The notes under the pieces: model-generated
The model's input: only the letters and a program-made list of their open reading frames with translations
Databases searched by the model: none
Told to the model about the DNA's origin: nothing
Program-made: the position numbers and the translations under genes
Origin: Amblyornis subalaris
Lineage: Eukaryota; Chordata; Aves; Passeriformes; Ptilonorhynchidae
Reading direction: 5' to 3'
Assembly: GCA_018881555.1 (NCBI GenBank)
Contig: JACAXG010000025.1
Location: 4,099,899-4,163,898, forward strand
Length of the DNA: 64,000 nt
Part shown: positions 13,959 through 43,198 of the stretch, piece by piece
Numbering within the stretch: position 1 is the first letter of the stretch
Layout: every line of letters starts with the position of its first letter

Positions 13959-15730
13959 CTACAACACAGATAAACTCATCTACATTAGATTTATTTTCTG
14001 TACAAAGTATTTTGTGTAGATCCTCGAAGACCCCAAAGACAATTAGTGCATATGGAGTTAGAGTTAAAATCAAATAAAAAAAGATGGAAGATGAGAAGCA
14101 ATGCAGTATGAAAACAATTATCACAGAAGAAAATGGAAGAAGAGCTAATGAGGGAGAAGACAGGAATTCCAGATCATAGAAATCACGAGGGAGAAGACTC
14201 TAGCATCTCCACTAGAGACAACATGTGAAGGTAAAGTGCTGCAGAAGTATATGAGAATGAGATGAGATAGAGTAACTTAATAAAAAATGGTATGCCTATT
14301 TTCTCTGTTTCCCTCATGGATTTATTCCTGAACAGCATGGACACTTGGGATGAATTAGATATATATGACTGCGAATCTTGTTCTGGAATAAGCACATCCA
14401 CACATGGAGTTATACTTGAATAGCTAATATTTCACTTTACATTTGCACTATATCTAAATCCAAATTAATTTTTAAAGTTTAGAAAAACTTAAAAATTGTC
14501 ATATAATTATATTTGCATTTTGAGAGATCAATAAAGGCACCAAAGAGGACGGTGCTGGTATATGTGTTAAAGTTACAAAGTGACTACCCTTAGCTCTCAA
14601 GTGACATTGGTGTATGATGGTCCCTGCAGTGGTACTGGCCATAAACACCTTCATGGGGCTAAAACATATTTCCTTCTGGTCTGAACTCTGACTAGCTTGG
14701 AAGGAGGTCTTCAGAAACTCTTAAAAAGAGGCTGAGCAGCTTGAAGTGGTCTCCAAAAGCAGGAAGACAACAGGTAAGTAATGAAGATAGGGGTTGGAAT
14801 CATGGGGGAATCGGGTGCATTTGATGGACCAGGAGCATGCATTCACATTCAAGCCCCTCTCAGCCTGCACTGCTGACTCACAGGAGTGTTTAGCCACAGG
14901 ACCTGCCTTCCACTTTTCCTCCCTGCAAGAGTACCCAGGACAGACATCAGAAGTGAGAGTGACTTCAAGATGCCCCATGATGACCTTGTCAAATAATCAC
15001 TCTTCAAGAGGAAGCTGTGCTGAGTGTATGCAAACAGAAGGCAACAGCAAATCCTAGATAATGAGTTAAATTCCCTATCACAGGTAGAGCCACTAAATCC
15101 ATCTGCTTCCATCTTTTCACTTAACAGGCAGTTGTTCAGGCACGGACAGTGGCTTGATCACTGGCTTAGAGTGGCATCATTGGCTCAAAGCACGCATAGC
15201 ATTTTTCTGGATCAGCCCCAACCAGCACATACATTTAAAACTAAGACTGTGGCACCAACCAAACTTTGCGAAGAACTGCAGGAGACATCCCAAATCAGCC
15301 TGTAATGCTTTTTGTTTCAGAGTGTTTTCCTGTATGAACTCCAGCTCTCCTTGCCTGCAGTCTTGAAGAGGGTTGGTCTCACAGTCATTTCCATTTGACC
15401 TTAGATCATGCTGGCATCAAAAAAGCTTATGGAAAGTGGGTGTTCCCAGGAATACATACCATCTGTCATAGACTGACCCAGGAACTTGGAGCCTTCCTCA
15501 GAACTCCTCTCCCCTCCTTCTTCATCCACCTGTTCTTCTTCCACCTTGTTGTCATTCTCAGACCGATACACTATTATTGACTCGGGGCGGGACTCTTTCT
15601 TCTTCTTTTTCCTCCGGTCCATAGTGGCTTCCCCATCAAATGTGACAGTGGTTGCCACAGCCCTCCTCATTGTGCCACAGCGAGGGCTCTGGCCTCCAGG
15701 CTTGCTGTCTTTCTGCACGGTCTCCTCCAT
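13336..15730 (-). CDS. TMEM169: transmembrane protein 169 (two coding exons)
   Basis: Spliced CDS: 15730-15460 joined to 13958-13336 (stop included), 297 residues, exactly the length I recall for human TMEM169. The phase-1 intron has a good donor (G|GTATGT at 15459) and acceptor (TTGTAG| before 13958) and splits a Gly codon. The N-terminal third is charged: a lysine cluster at about residues 41-45, the conserved ESRPESII block at 46-53, then an acidic stretch at about 63-80. The conserved block DSRYVTLTGTITRGKKKG begins at residue 98. Two hydrophobic helices lie at about 160-182 and 206-230, joined by a loop containing NEERTFWHKI. A Cys-rich C-terminal tail follows (GFCGWLCSKLGLEDCSPYS from 251). 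Function is unknown in all species; it is presumed an integral membrane protein. An ambiguous base at 13702 makes residue 176 Phe or Leu. The start at 15730 matches the human N-terminus; an in-frame ATG at 15763 would add 11 residues. Confidence 0.93.
13959..15459 (-). other. TMEM169: TMEM169 coding intron (about 1.5 kb, phase 1)
   Basis: Intron bounded by GTATGT and TAG. Nothing else is recognised inside it; the short open frames have no family resemblance. Confidence 0.85.
15460..15730 (-). CDS. TMEM169: TMEM169 first coding exon (residues 1-91)
   Basis: Encodes the charged cytosolic-type N-terminus with the lysine cluster and acidic tract, ending in the first base of a split Gly codon. 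The ATG at 15730 has G at -3 and G at +4 and aligns with the human start. An in-frame TAA at 15808-15806 closes the frame upstream, so only the ATGs at 15763 and 15730 can start this protein. Confidence 0.9.
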
Positions 15731-15899
15731 CCCGCTGCTGCTCTCAGTCACCTCACCTGGCATCTTGTAGCACCTGATTCCAATCCAACAGCACCAATCC
15801 TGCACTTAGAAGTCATTGATTAGACAATGGTCCCATGGATGCTTTGTTTTGGTAAGATGTCCCACTGCTGATAGCCAATCTATGCACTCCATTCCCAGC
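15731..15899 (-). other. TMEM169: TMEM169 5' UTR part of exon 2, with uORF
   Basis: A strong minus-strand acceptor (long pyrimidine tract ending CATTTTAG, with AG at 15901-15900) lies just upstream and fits splicing from a noncoding first exon in the CpG island at 27.0 kb. The leader holds a 28-codon uORF (ATG 15892, TAA ending 15806) in the same frame as the protein but closed before it. A weaker acceptor lies at 15801-15800. Confidence 0.5.
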
Positions 15900-18800
15900 C
15901 TAAAATGAGAAAGAAGGCTGAAAAAGTGTCTTTTTCTTACCAAGCAGAAAAGATCGGCAGAATTTTCCTAAAATGAGTTGCTTCCAACTGGTTTAAATAT
16001 CATCTGAACATCCTTATTACTGTCCTGAACATCAGTTCTCTTACATGGATACATGTTTTGTGGTATCTAATCTAATCTTGATTCTCAGGGTCCAATTTTA
16101 AATATAACAAACCAAAGCTACTGGAAAGAGTATTAACATTTTTAAGAGGGGATTAAACATGGCCAGCTTACTGGATGAATTTAACATTCCTATGCAATGC
16201 TGGCAACAAACAGAAGACAATAGTTTTGGCCCACATGCATGAGAAAAAAGGATTGAAACCATAAATGAAAAAGAAATTGACTGATTTAAGGGAGTGGCCT
16301 AGGGACAACTGCAACAGGAACACTGTGCTTGCCCAGCATTACAGCAGCTATAGCGGCGCCAGCCTTTCTCATTTTGAGTGTCTAATGATTTACTGCCTGT
16401 TGCAAAGATATTACAAAAATTAATCAAATTATGTCAAAATGAGTGATGTTTCAAACCTTAATGTGTTGCCATACTTTGAAAATACAGTATATACAGTGGA
16501 GTTAAAGCAAAATTATTATTAAGACAACTTTGCTGTGGTTCCCAATTCCTTCTCCAGCAAAGTCTCCTGATTGCGCAGAGAAAACAACACAAATCTTCAC
16601 AAATCTTTGTAATAAATATAAGGACTCAATTTTCTGCTTCTCATTCAAGCAACATTAACAGCAATATCAAGTGAAACTGTCACCTATGGGAAAGCTGCCT
16701 AACTAGAAAACACATAATTAAACATGCATCGAGGCAGACAAATCCTGCTCCATGAATATGGAAGAAGGATTAATGGTTCCCAGATTTCATAACATTGAAG
16801 AAACTGACTGTGCCAAGTATTCAAGAAGCATTTAGGTACAAATCTGAATACAATGAATAACATCTTAACAACTCTGAAGAGCTCTGTTGAACATTTACAT
16901 GAACATTTGTATTTAAAAGAATGCATCTGACCAATAATTAAACTTCTACCAAGTAACTGAGTCATCTCTTTAACAGGAAACTAAGAAACACAGGTATCGT
17001 AATTTATAGCCCACACAATGCTGGGGAAATGGTTCTACTTGAACAGATGCTAGAAAAAAATTGAGCATTTTAAAATTTGGCAGTATGGTCCCGGTCTTCC
17101 CACAGATCTAAGATTTTGCTGGTCTGTTTTGAAATTTTGTGCAGAACTTCAGATCAACTATTTATGCCTCGTATGCTCATACTTACACACACCACACCCA
17201 CACAAGACTTTTAATTGTATCACTTTAACACCTAAGACTGTGCCCAGCTGGGTCTATGGGGCCTTGAAGAACTCAACAATTCAGACTATTTTTTTGCATT
17301 ATGGAAAATAAGTCTTCCGTGGTGATTAGAAGACACATAAAATGGAATTAAAAAACCCTTAAGATTCAGCATACCCCAGAATTCGAACTACTTCTAAATC
17401 ACTGGGCAGGGAATATCTTGGTTAGCTCTGCGGCATGGCTGGGAAGAGACTGCTTAGATTGCCATCTCACCTGCCATAAAAAATGTATGCCTGAATTAGC
17501 AGACATACCAGAAAACAGAAATTCATATAAGCTTTCATTTGTTGGGGTTTTTTAAAAATGCCTTTAGGGGTAAATTGGATGAATTTATGCTATGGAATAA
17601 ACTCACTCTTCGTAGTAAATTCATTCAGGAGGTACAATAGGCTATAACATTTTTCTGTGAAAATCAGCAGTAAAACTTCCTGTTTTGCATCTATAAAACT
17701 CTAAAATGACCTAATTGAGCCTAATGAGCTCCTGAGACAACAGTGAGATTCTGCTCCCAAAAGTGATGAAAACAGGCCGGGAAACAGAGAAACCAAAAGC
17801 ATAATTTCTGGGATAATCTACTAAAAGTCTGGAGACACAGAAGTTGATTGGATTCCCAGAGTTTCTGGCTGTAGTTCCTTGTTCAGTCCCTACTGATTTG
17901 AGAAGGGGATGACTTGCAAGTAACACTTAAAAATAACACAAAGCTACAGGCAAAGATTTGTGGTTGGGCTTTTTTTTTTTTGTAAAAGTTGATCCAGCTG
18001 TGGCCTTGCTTAAACTCACATGATAAGCTAACATCAATTCTCAGTGTGAGGCCAGAGCCCAAAGGACTATGTCAGCCTTGACTATGCAAAGAGGAGCAAG
18101 GTGACGTCCCTTTCGAACCTCTCACAGATAGGTACTGGAAACCTGTGTCCTGTTCTTGTGCCCACCAGTCAGGCAGAATGCTGATTGATGACCAGAAGAT
18201 GCCTATGATCCCCGAGTTATTTTGCTGTGTCTGACCTTCCCACCCCACTGCAGCAGCCACCACCACTGTGAATTACTACCGGGACCAGAAACACCTCCAC
18301 AACAGGGTAATCCAAGGGTGGCAGCTCAGTTCCTTCTCTTGCTGATAAAAGGAGAGGGAATGGGCAATGGGGGACAAGCCCCTAAGATGCACTGTTGCTG
18401 TGGCCGAGTCAGAGCCCCTGGGATAAGGAAGTGAAGGAGCCCAGATTATTATTTAAGGCACAAGAAGGTACGATCTGATGTCAGTACGTCTATATCAAAA
18501 CCAAAAGCATGAAGGAGACCCCTGTGATCCAGCAGAGGAGGATGCATCAAGATAAAAAATTGAAAGATACAAATACAGGGCAGACATTAGGTAGGTGTTT
18601 TAACAACGTGGGTAGGTGTCCCTTGATATCCATCACTGGATGATATACCTTGACTGGAAACTTCCAAATCTGGACTGGCTATCTTGGAAGAAACTTGATC
18701 ACCTGTACTTGACCAGAAGAGGTGTTAGCATGCAGAAGTCCTCTGGTTTGTATTAGGGAGCAGTCAGATTGAAGATCACAAAGATCCCTCCCGATCTTAT

Positions 18801-21800
18801 GCCTGTTCTCAAAGTACATGTTTGTTCTTCTCATCTGTTTCCCAGGGAAGCAGCTGGAATACCCCCTGCCAGCTGGCCCAGGACTTCTCAACATAGCACT
18901 TCGAAATACTACCATCAGCCCCACATCCCGCAGCACTGCTGGAGAGTTGAACAGGTTCAAGCCCTAGTCCCATTTTTCCTGGGAATATTTTCTCTGTAGT
19001 TGCAAACAAGAAATGGGCTCTTGCAGAAATCACAGGAGTGCACACAGAGCTTAATTCTTCTCTCTTCTTTACAACCTCTAAGAATAAAGCCAGCCCTCAG
19101 CACTACACAGCTGTCCACAGCACCAGTTCTTTCAGACACGCACCAAAATCTTCACCCTAAAAAGCCTTGCTGTGGAGCTGAAACATTAACAATTGCTGTG
19201 CATCTCACGCTAGTGATGTCTCCCACGTGGGAGCACAGGGGCAGACAGGAATCTAATAACCGTCCATGGGAGGGAAGGAAAAGAAATGGTCGTATTTCAG
19301 AGATAGCAAGGAGCAGTTTATTAGCCAAACAATTTGTTATTAATCTCCATATGAAAACAGATGGAGAACCCTGGGGAGGCAGCTCTGCAAAAACACTCTG
19401 TAGAGTAATTTTTAGAAGCACAGTCTTCTGTTACTATGCAGGAAAGCTACGGCTGCTTATGCTTCCCATGACAGTAATAGTCTTTGACACACAAAACAGG
19501 AGCCTAAAAGCTTGGCCTTGCACCATTTAGGTCAAAGGAAGCTTCTTCCATCGGTTTTCAGGGTTTGATCCTGCTGCTAACAGAAGAGAAATTATTCGGT
19601 TTGAATGCAGACAGGAAGGAAGAGCCTTCCTGCAAGCTAATAAAATCCTTGATCTTAAATCCCTGCTACAGCACAAGTAACCTTTTTATGACTGCTCAGA
19701 GCAGACATGAGAGAAAAAAATGTAGACAGTAAGCAGCAAGGAGTATAAATTTTTATTTTTATAGTCACATAAAATGTACAACGCATAAGAAGAACTGGCA
19801 CTGTGTCTTCACTCACATCACACAGGGGTTGTCTGCAGAAACAAAAAAACAACCTGTGCTTTAGAAGCGCTGTGAGTTATGCAAGGTGGGGAAGAGATGA
19901 AGGGAAATTTACCCCAGACACACCTGGAGAGAGCTTCCCAGCCACAGATCTTCCTTTGCTTGCTGCTTTTACTCCACAACCTCNGCATCCCCAATCCCAT
20001 CTCCACCCAACCCCGCCTCTGATTTTGTGCATGTGCATGTGTATGGTTTTGAGCATGCATGTTAGCCAAAGGATCTTTTCCAATCCCTGGTATTTTTAAA
20101 GAGGTTATCTGCTGGCAGACTGTACACATGAAAAATAGGTATTAGATGCATCCAGCTGTTCAGGACAGATCTGTCTGTCACCAGCCAATCGTGTTATGAC
20201 AAAGTGCATTGGTCTAATGCAGAACAGGCAGCCCCAGTCCCTAGCAAAACATGTGACAAGACATGTATAAGAAAGCACATTTAATTCACACCTTATGCAG
20301 GAGAAGGGCCAAAGGTTTCCCTCAACAGCTTTGAATCTGTGTTAAATACCTAAACAACTCTACATTATCTTTCACATATGCATCCTCACCTGCTAAAACA
20401 GAGAATGTCTGTCTCCTCTTTATTTCATGGTGAAGTAGCTCAAACAAGATTGCACAGTTACTTGAATCTAGCAAATACTCAAGGCTGTGATGAATGACAT
20501 ATTAGAAGAACAGCTCCTCCCTATCAGCACCAGGGTCTGTGCAGCTTGTGGTGAGCTTGACGGGGGATTTATCTCACTGAAAATAATAAAATGTTATTTT
20601 TAACCAGACAGATTCTCTCATCAGGTTCACCATGGAGCTCCTAGAGGAAAGAATGTCTAAGGAAGGAGGGAAAAACTACCCCTCCTGGCAGTGGCTGATT
20701 TTGAGGCTGTGTTAAGTGTGTAACAACAGCAAGAGACACCAAGAGAAACATCCAGCTCTGCCACCACAGCAAGGTAAAAGAAAGCAAACAGCAAAGTTCA
20801 TAGACCACATCCATCTTTCCCTCCCTGCTTAATCCACAAGCTTCCAACCACTTTCATTTCTTGGAGAGAGACAAGAAAAATGGGCGTGCATTCAAGCAGG
20901 AGCAGACTTCAAGCTGGACTGCCACAAGCAGAGGACAGCAGCACTGAGCACCAGAGCAGGGGGGAAAACACAGTAAGACCACTCAAGTCACCAAAAACTT
21001 TACAGGTGTTTGCTAATGGGGTTCCCCCCCTCCTCCTCATCCCGCTCCATGCCTTCCCCTAAGGAGCAGACAGTGCTAAAATCTCAAGCTAAAAGCAAAG
21101 GGAGGTGTGGGCAAGCAACACGACTTCTACGGGCAAGTACTGACAGACCCAAGTTTGCCCTGTCCCTCCAATTTATCCAGGCACGTAGCTCCTGCCTGAT
21201 GGCAGTGCCATTAGTGCCAGCACTGCACCACGCCATGAGCCAGACCTGCTGTGGCCAGCTCAGCTGTTGACCATTACTGAAGCTTCAGCAAGACTGGACT
21301 TACTTGAGTGTGGATTAAGGGCTTGCTGGCTCGCAGGGCCATGCTGGGTGGCTCAGGCTCCTTGCTCTCCCTTCCCTCCCTCCATGAGACACCCAAATGC
21401 TTGCTGACAGTATTCTCCAGATACAAACAAAACACCAAAAAAGCGTAGTGGAGAGATGCATTCTGAAGTATCACTGTATTGTTTCTGAATGACATTTTCC
21501 AAGGATATTTTTAAAAGTCAAGGACATTTTACAGACTACTCATTTTATGAATCNGTTCTTTTTATTTTCCTTTGCTGTTCTGTAACTTTTCCAAATGTCA
21601 CAGAATAATAACTGCTACGTAGATCACTTATTACAAAAGACTGGAAGACAGCATACAAGAATAGCTGAGCATTTTTATTTTGTATTAAATTAAATGCCCA
21701 ATCGATTTTCTTGCATACCAACTTTTTTAAAATCCCCAGACTGTACGGGTCTTCCTTTTTTGGAGCAAAAGCCTGAAGCGCTGTCTTGCCCTCACCTTCC

Positions 21801-22543
21801 CACTTCTTTGTCCAGACTGCTAGAAGAGAGAGGAATTGAGACAAAGGACACAAAGCTTCCCACTGCCTCCACATGGATGATATCTGTTTCTTTATCTTTA
21901 TTGTACTATGCTAAAAATGTCAATGAATGGCATGTGCACGTTAGCGTTTAAAGAGAGCCAATGCTTTAAAAGGAGCATGACTTGGAAATGGAAGTTGGTT
22001 TGAAATCTTCAAAGCAAACCAAGCATTCAGATATGAGTCTTGAATAAACTCAACAGAAGTCCCTAAATCTTGCAGGAAAAAAAAGATCTCAACCATGAAG
22101 TAGAGACATGCTTTCTCTGTTCCCCTGCTCTACCTCTCACTTCTGGATTTGCCAAAACAGGCTGTCCTGCACCTCGAAACAGCAGGTGCTCAGTGCAATC
22201 CCTATCTATCCCCTCCTCCAGGTCACTGCTGGATCACACTGTACCATAGGAACAGATGAACATAGTCAATCCCACCAACTTTAGTCCAACATCCTGCCTC
22301 CACAGCAGTGCCTTTAGGCTGGGATCAAATGTAGCATCTATTTCTATTGGTATAATACCCAATTTGTCCTTGGCTGGGGCTGGAAGATGCACTAGGAACT
22401 TGCTGCATACAACAAACCGGAGGTGTGCTCGAGGCATCCAAGCAGATGCCTAGAAAACAGTAACAACAGAGCAAGTGAAAATGAAGTTTTGAGCCCCTCA
22501 CCTCCCATACCAGAGTGCAGAGAAAACACCTTCGACACAGCAT

Positions 22544-22568
22544 ACACACACACACACACACACACACA
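22544..22568. repeat. (AC)n microsatellite
   Basis: Uninterrupted AC run of about 12 units within TMEM169 intron 1. Confidence 0.95.
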
Positions 22569-22819
22569 TGTGAAAGTAAGATACACTGGGAGCTGCTATG
22601 TCTGAAGCCTCCAAAGCCATGAAACATCAGTGGTGGGTGTGAAGAACCTGTGCTAACACAGAACATCTGCTATAGACCTGGCTGGCAGGAGATGACAGTG
22701 AAGGGCTGCAAGACCTCCATCATGCAGTGCTCTCAAGAGGGTATTTTAATGCACGCTGGACTCTTTTCTGACCTTTACAATGACTAGAAACAAGGACTGA
22801 TTATCACCTCAGGCTCTTT

Positions 22820-22835
22820 TTCCTTCCTTCCTTCC
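22820..22835. repeat. (TTCC)4 short tandem repeat
   Basis: Four perfect TTCC units in the TMEM169 intron. Confidence 0.85.
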
Positions 22836-25800
22836 TACTCAGAAGATCCCCAACAGTCTGAGTCCCCTTTCCTGCCCTGCTCTGTGCTGGCAAGATCAAG
22901 CACCCCAGTGCTTTACTCTCACAAAATGAGGAGAAACCACACACTGAAATACCTGCAATTAGAGAGGAAGCAGTTGCAGCCACACAGCCTAATGGAAAAC
23001 GGCAAATTGTAAATCCAGTCTGGAAAGCATTATCTGAAAAATACCAACAACAAGCTACATACATCCTGCGGTTCTTCTTTAGGCAAGATATTTGTAGGCT
23101 TCAAATCAGAGCTTTCTTTGAGTAACACCTGGCTGCAGCCCAGGAGTTGCTGGAGAGCACCACTGCACAGAGGGAACTGGAAGATTCCCCTGGGAGTGAT
23201 TCAGAATTGTTTAATGCATTGCACAGTAAATATAATCCAAGATATTTAGACAGTATCTCCAGCAGCAGGAATTACTTGGCTCAGGGGACTTTTGATTGGA
23301 TACAAGTGCAGATGGAGACCTGTGACGCTAGGATATTCAAAATGCAGCACTTTGAATTGCAGACAAGTGAATGCTTCAGTATCATTAGTATGGCATCAGN
23401 AGGGTGTGTGATTGTTTAGAAAATCTATCTACATACCTCTTTCGAACTGTTTGATGCTGATATTCTGTATCTTGCACCTCCACAAATTCTGCTTTGAGTG
23501 GGATGTCTGTCTTGGTATCTCCTGCATTTTTTTTTTTAATCACTGGAATGAAATTCCTAGGGATAGTGATGAAAATGTGTAAAATCCTGATTATCTTCTG
23601 ATTAGACTGAAATCCCTCAAGATACAGCTGAGAGTAAAGTGCATTTCCAGAGAGGAAGTCCCTAAAGAGATGAATTGACCAGAGAGGCTGAACATCAGCT
23701 GGGGCTGACCCAGAGGCTGTTCTGACATGGAAACCAGAAGCCATGAAGCACAAAGGCTCTCACTTGCTGGTGAGAGATGAGGAAAGGAAAAACAGCCTCA
23801 GAAGAGAATGTACAGACAGGAGGTGAAAGTAACAGGGATTTCCAAAGAGGCCTGTGGCATAATCCCACTGAACGATCCAGAGAGGTAAGGACACAAACTC
23901 ATACCGGTTTTCATTTGGTTTTGGCTCAATCCAGGCATTTCTTTTAATAGGTATGGGGAGGGAAGGAATTATTGTTGTTACACTTTGTGTGGTTTGGTAT
24001 CCCAGGAGAAGAAAGATATGAACCTGGAGCATCCATAACAGTGGGGTCTGGGAAAGCAGAGGCTGCTGGAGTGCAAGCCTGCTTTTTTCTGAAGGCTAAG
24101 TAACAGAGACCCTCTGTGAGAAATTGTCTCTAACTTTAAAATTTTATTTCTGGCACAAAAATGCTTTTCATTAAATCTCCTCTGCTCTCACCTCCTCGTG
24201 AGATTGCTGACCCCAGGGATATCTCTCCCAGAGTTTGGGTCCTGTGGAGGTTGCTCTCCCATTTGGAGCCATCTCTTTTCTCACATCAGGTTGGTACTTA
24301 GCAACTCTTGAGACCTTTCCCCTTGCCAACATGGATTACAAGCTATAGGAGGGCACAGACACCCTAAAGGATAGTATGCTATAAGGAATTATCAAGAATT
24401 TTTAAAGCATGGTAGCATACTGGACTGGCAGATGTCATCAGCTGAATAGCTGAGCCATAGGCTGGCAAAGCACAACATCAGCTTTGGACAAAAGTAGCCT
24501 TTTCTGAAAACGCAGAGTTTCCTATTCATCTCAATAAATTGAACTACTTCATTCAAAGCCAAGACACAATCTGGGAGCTGTAAAAACAGGAAATCTAGTT
24601 TTTCCTCTTCGATATGTAAATAAAAAAGTAGATGTTCAAGAATGACATGTGCTAATCCTACAACTCCAAAAGAGCTGACGCCTGGAAAAAATTACTGATT
24701 AATTCTTTTTTCGTCATTTTCATTTTTGAATGGTTGATGTTTTAAGCGATAGTTATACCAAGGCAAAAAAATTCAGATGGTTAACGTCAAAAAATGAAAA
24801 TTAAGACTCCAAGGTTTTAAATGTAGATTTATTTTCTTCCAAATGCAAGCTGACACATACTGAAAAAATAAATAAAAAATAAGGTGTCTAAGCAGACACT
24901 ATTTTCTAACACATAAAAATTCAGAATCTTAACATAAAGTTTATAGAGTAATATAAAAATGTAAAAGCCTTCTGCTTACTGAATTTACCACTATGTCTGC
25001 ATGTAGTGACAGACTGACATGTTTTAAATGCTACCAACAAAAGAAAAGTAACATTCCTTTGTGATTAAGAAAGTACAAGCATATGAGAAGATTAAAATTG
25101 ATTTCAGTTAATAAGATTTTCTTCCTTTCAGCTGAAATAATTTTGAATTTCAACCACTGGGGTCAAATCGATTTGCACAAAGGTATAGTTTGAATCTGTG
25201 GTTCAAAGGCAATGCACACAACAGTGAACAGAAGCCAATGCCTTGCTGAAAATGTCTGTGAGAATCGGTTATCCCAGCTCTATTCTTTGTGGATATATTT
25301 TGTACCAGAAGGGGCTACCCTCCACTGAATGCCAAGGAATGGATGTCTCCTTTTCCCTCCTCCTTCCTCTACAGTCTTTATGCCTTTCCCCTTTCTCCTC
25401 CCACCCATCACTCACAGAACCTTAACTGATGTGTTCAGCCCCTGATTTATGGCATTTCTATGGCTATGGAGAAATTCCAGAAACCAAGCAATATATCCTG
25501 ATAGGGAAGAAAAATTATTTGATAGTGCTCTCCAGAAAGAATACTAAAGTCAAGGAGGTCACATGAGCAGAAAGGCCCACTGGATTTTCCTTGGAGCTGT
25601 GCAGCTCAGTTGGGATGACAGGCAGGTTGGAATTTGAAGATCTAATTCACTAGCACAGGTAAGTTCTTCTCCCTGGGATTAATTAATGATTGCTGTGATA
25701 CAGCCTGCCTAAGATATGTAGGGCAGCCAGAGACAGTTAATGGGGATCTGTGAAGTTTCAGATTGCAAAAGACAATTAAAGGGAGGGAAAACATTTTTTT

Positions 25801-27003
25801 GCAGTGTCACTCACAGTGCTTCACGTTTAGCCTCCAGAAAGTGGAGTGCTTTAAAACATTGAAGTATTCTGCAAACATTTTGCAAACCCACATGAAAAGG
25901 GCAATTTTGTCTAACAGTTGCCTTACTGGCCTAAGCCACCATGCAGAAATCTATTCCTGTCTTGTCTCCCTTTGGTGAATTAGTCTGGACACACTGTTAA
26001 CTTCTGCATGCCTTCCTTTCCCTACACTTAAAAGGAGAGCATACAGCTTCTGTCAAAACACACTGAACTTCAGGATAAAGACGTTATCCTAAAACTGTCC
26101 CTGATTTAAAGTATTAAACCTTAAAACATGTTTTTGGAAAAGTAACTGTATTTGTTTAACAAATCAAAACCCCAAAAAGACTCAATGATTCTCCCACTTT
26201 ACTTATATGTATCTTTTTTTAAAAAAATCTCACTATCTTCTCACGTCAGCCAACTCTCCTAAGGCAAAAAGAACAAGACAGAATCGAGACATACTTTCAA
26301 ACATCTCTTCTATTGAAAAGGACAGAGGAGATGCCTGGAAAGACACTGAACATGCACACACATGCTGCTGGGCACATCAGCACTGGTTAAATCACCTGCA
26401 ACGGACAAAGATGCTCTGTCACTTCAGTGTGAGATAGAAAGGAAAATAATGTTGTCTGTCCTCTGTCTCAACTGAGCAATTAATACTGAGCTTAGTCAGG
26501 GCGATTTTAAGGGGGCCGCGAGAGGGGGGACGGACACCACCACCACCACAAAGGCATTTTAGCCCAAAATGACTGTACTGGGGACATGGTAGACGCTGTC
26601 GCCTCAGCCTTCACGGCTTCTTCCCGACAAAGTCCATGCCCGGAGAGAGGATTCCCCGCCCGCGGGTCCCCGGCAGGCGCACACCAGCACCTTCCCCTGC
26701 TCTGTGACATCCTCCGGGCATTCTACCGGCTGCTCCTGGCTGGGGCTCCCGCTCCTCCTGAGGGAGCCTGCCCGCGTCCACGGGGAAGGTGACCCGAACT
26801 GGTGCAGAAGAACACGGCAACCCATCTCTCGCAACCAGGAGAGCCCGCGGCTGGGCGCAGCTGGGCGCTCGCTGCGGGGCTGCAGCGGCGACCCCGGGGC
26901 GCCACCGGAGGCACCCACCCCTCCCCGGCGCTGAGCGGTCTCTGCCCCGCGGGATGGGATCCGAGCGATCCCGACCCCGAACAGCCGCCCCCCGCCCCCT
27001 TAC

Positions 27004-27140
27004 CTGCCGCCCGCGGTGCCGCGCTGTGCCGCGCCGCAGGACCCGGGCACCGCCACCGCCGGCGCCAGCACCGCCACCGCCACCGCTCCGCCGTCCCCGG
27101 CGCCGAGCCCCGGGCGGGCGGGGCCGCGCGTCACACGGCG
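27004..27140 (-). other. TMEM169: candidate noncoding first exon of TMEM169
   Basis: The minus strand has an excellent splice donor, CAG|GTAAGG (GT at 27003-27002), inside the CpG island. Any transcript using it must start between about 27005 and 27165, because the PECR start codon lies there on the other strand. It is the natural leader exon for the strong acceptor at 15901-15900. The upstream boundary (TSS) is a guess. Confidence 0.55.
27048..27088. repeat. imperfect (CCGCCA)n tract
   Basis: Several near-identical CCGCCA/CCACCG units within the CpG island, just upstream of PECR. Confidence 0.7.
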
Positions 27141-27148
27141 GGGGCGGG
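27140..27148 (+). promoter_or_regulatory. GC box (Sp1-type)
   Basis: GGGGGCGGG, 17 bases before the PECR ATG, in a TATA-less CpG island. Confidence 0.5.
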
Positions 27149-27164
27149 CTGAGGGAGGGGGAAG

Positions 27165-43198
<16,034 letters not shown>

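Larger units (their letters stand above)
15900..27003 (-). other. TMEM169: TMEM169 intron 1 (about 11 kb), inferred
   Basis: The inferred donor CAG|GTAAGG at 27003 and acceptor at 15901-15900 bound this span. No exon, RNA gene or clear mobile element was recognised in it; the open frames (largest 176 codons at 19000-19530) have no family features and no splice context. It contains a (CA)n tract at 22544, a (TTCC)4 tract at 22820 and long low-CpG unique sequence. Confidence 0.5.

Noticed and set aside
13959..14124. upstream extension of the TMEM169 last exon's open frame
   Set aside because: The residues before the acceptor at 13960-13959 do not fit the family, and the spliced form gives exactly 297 residues with the conserved N-terminus.
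15461..15805. longer TMEM169 start at 15805
   Set aside because: The codon there is GTG directly after an in-frame TAA, not an ATG; the human-like start is the ATG at 15730.
19000..19530. 176-codon plus-strand open frame in TMEM169 intron 1
   Set aside because: No recognisable domain, no promoter or splice context, and codon use like random AT-rich DNA.
20050..20110. CR1-like phrase AAGGATCTTTTCCAATCC
   Set aside because: A single short match without flanking CR1 sequence.
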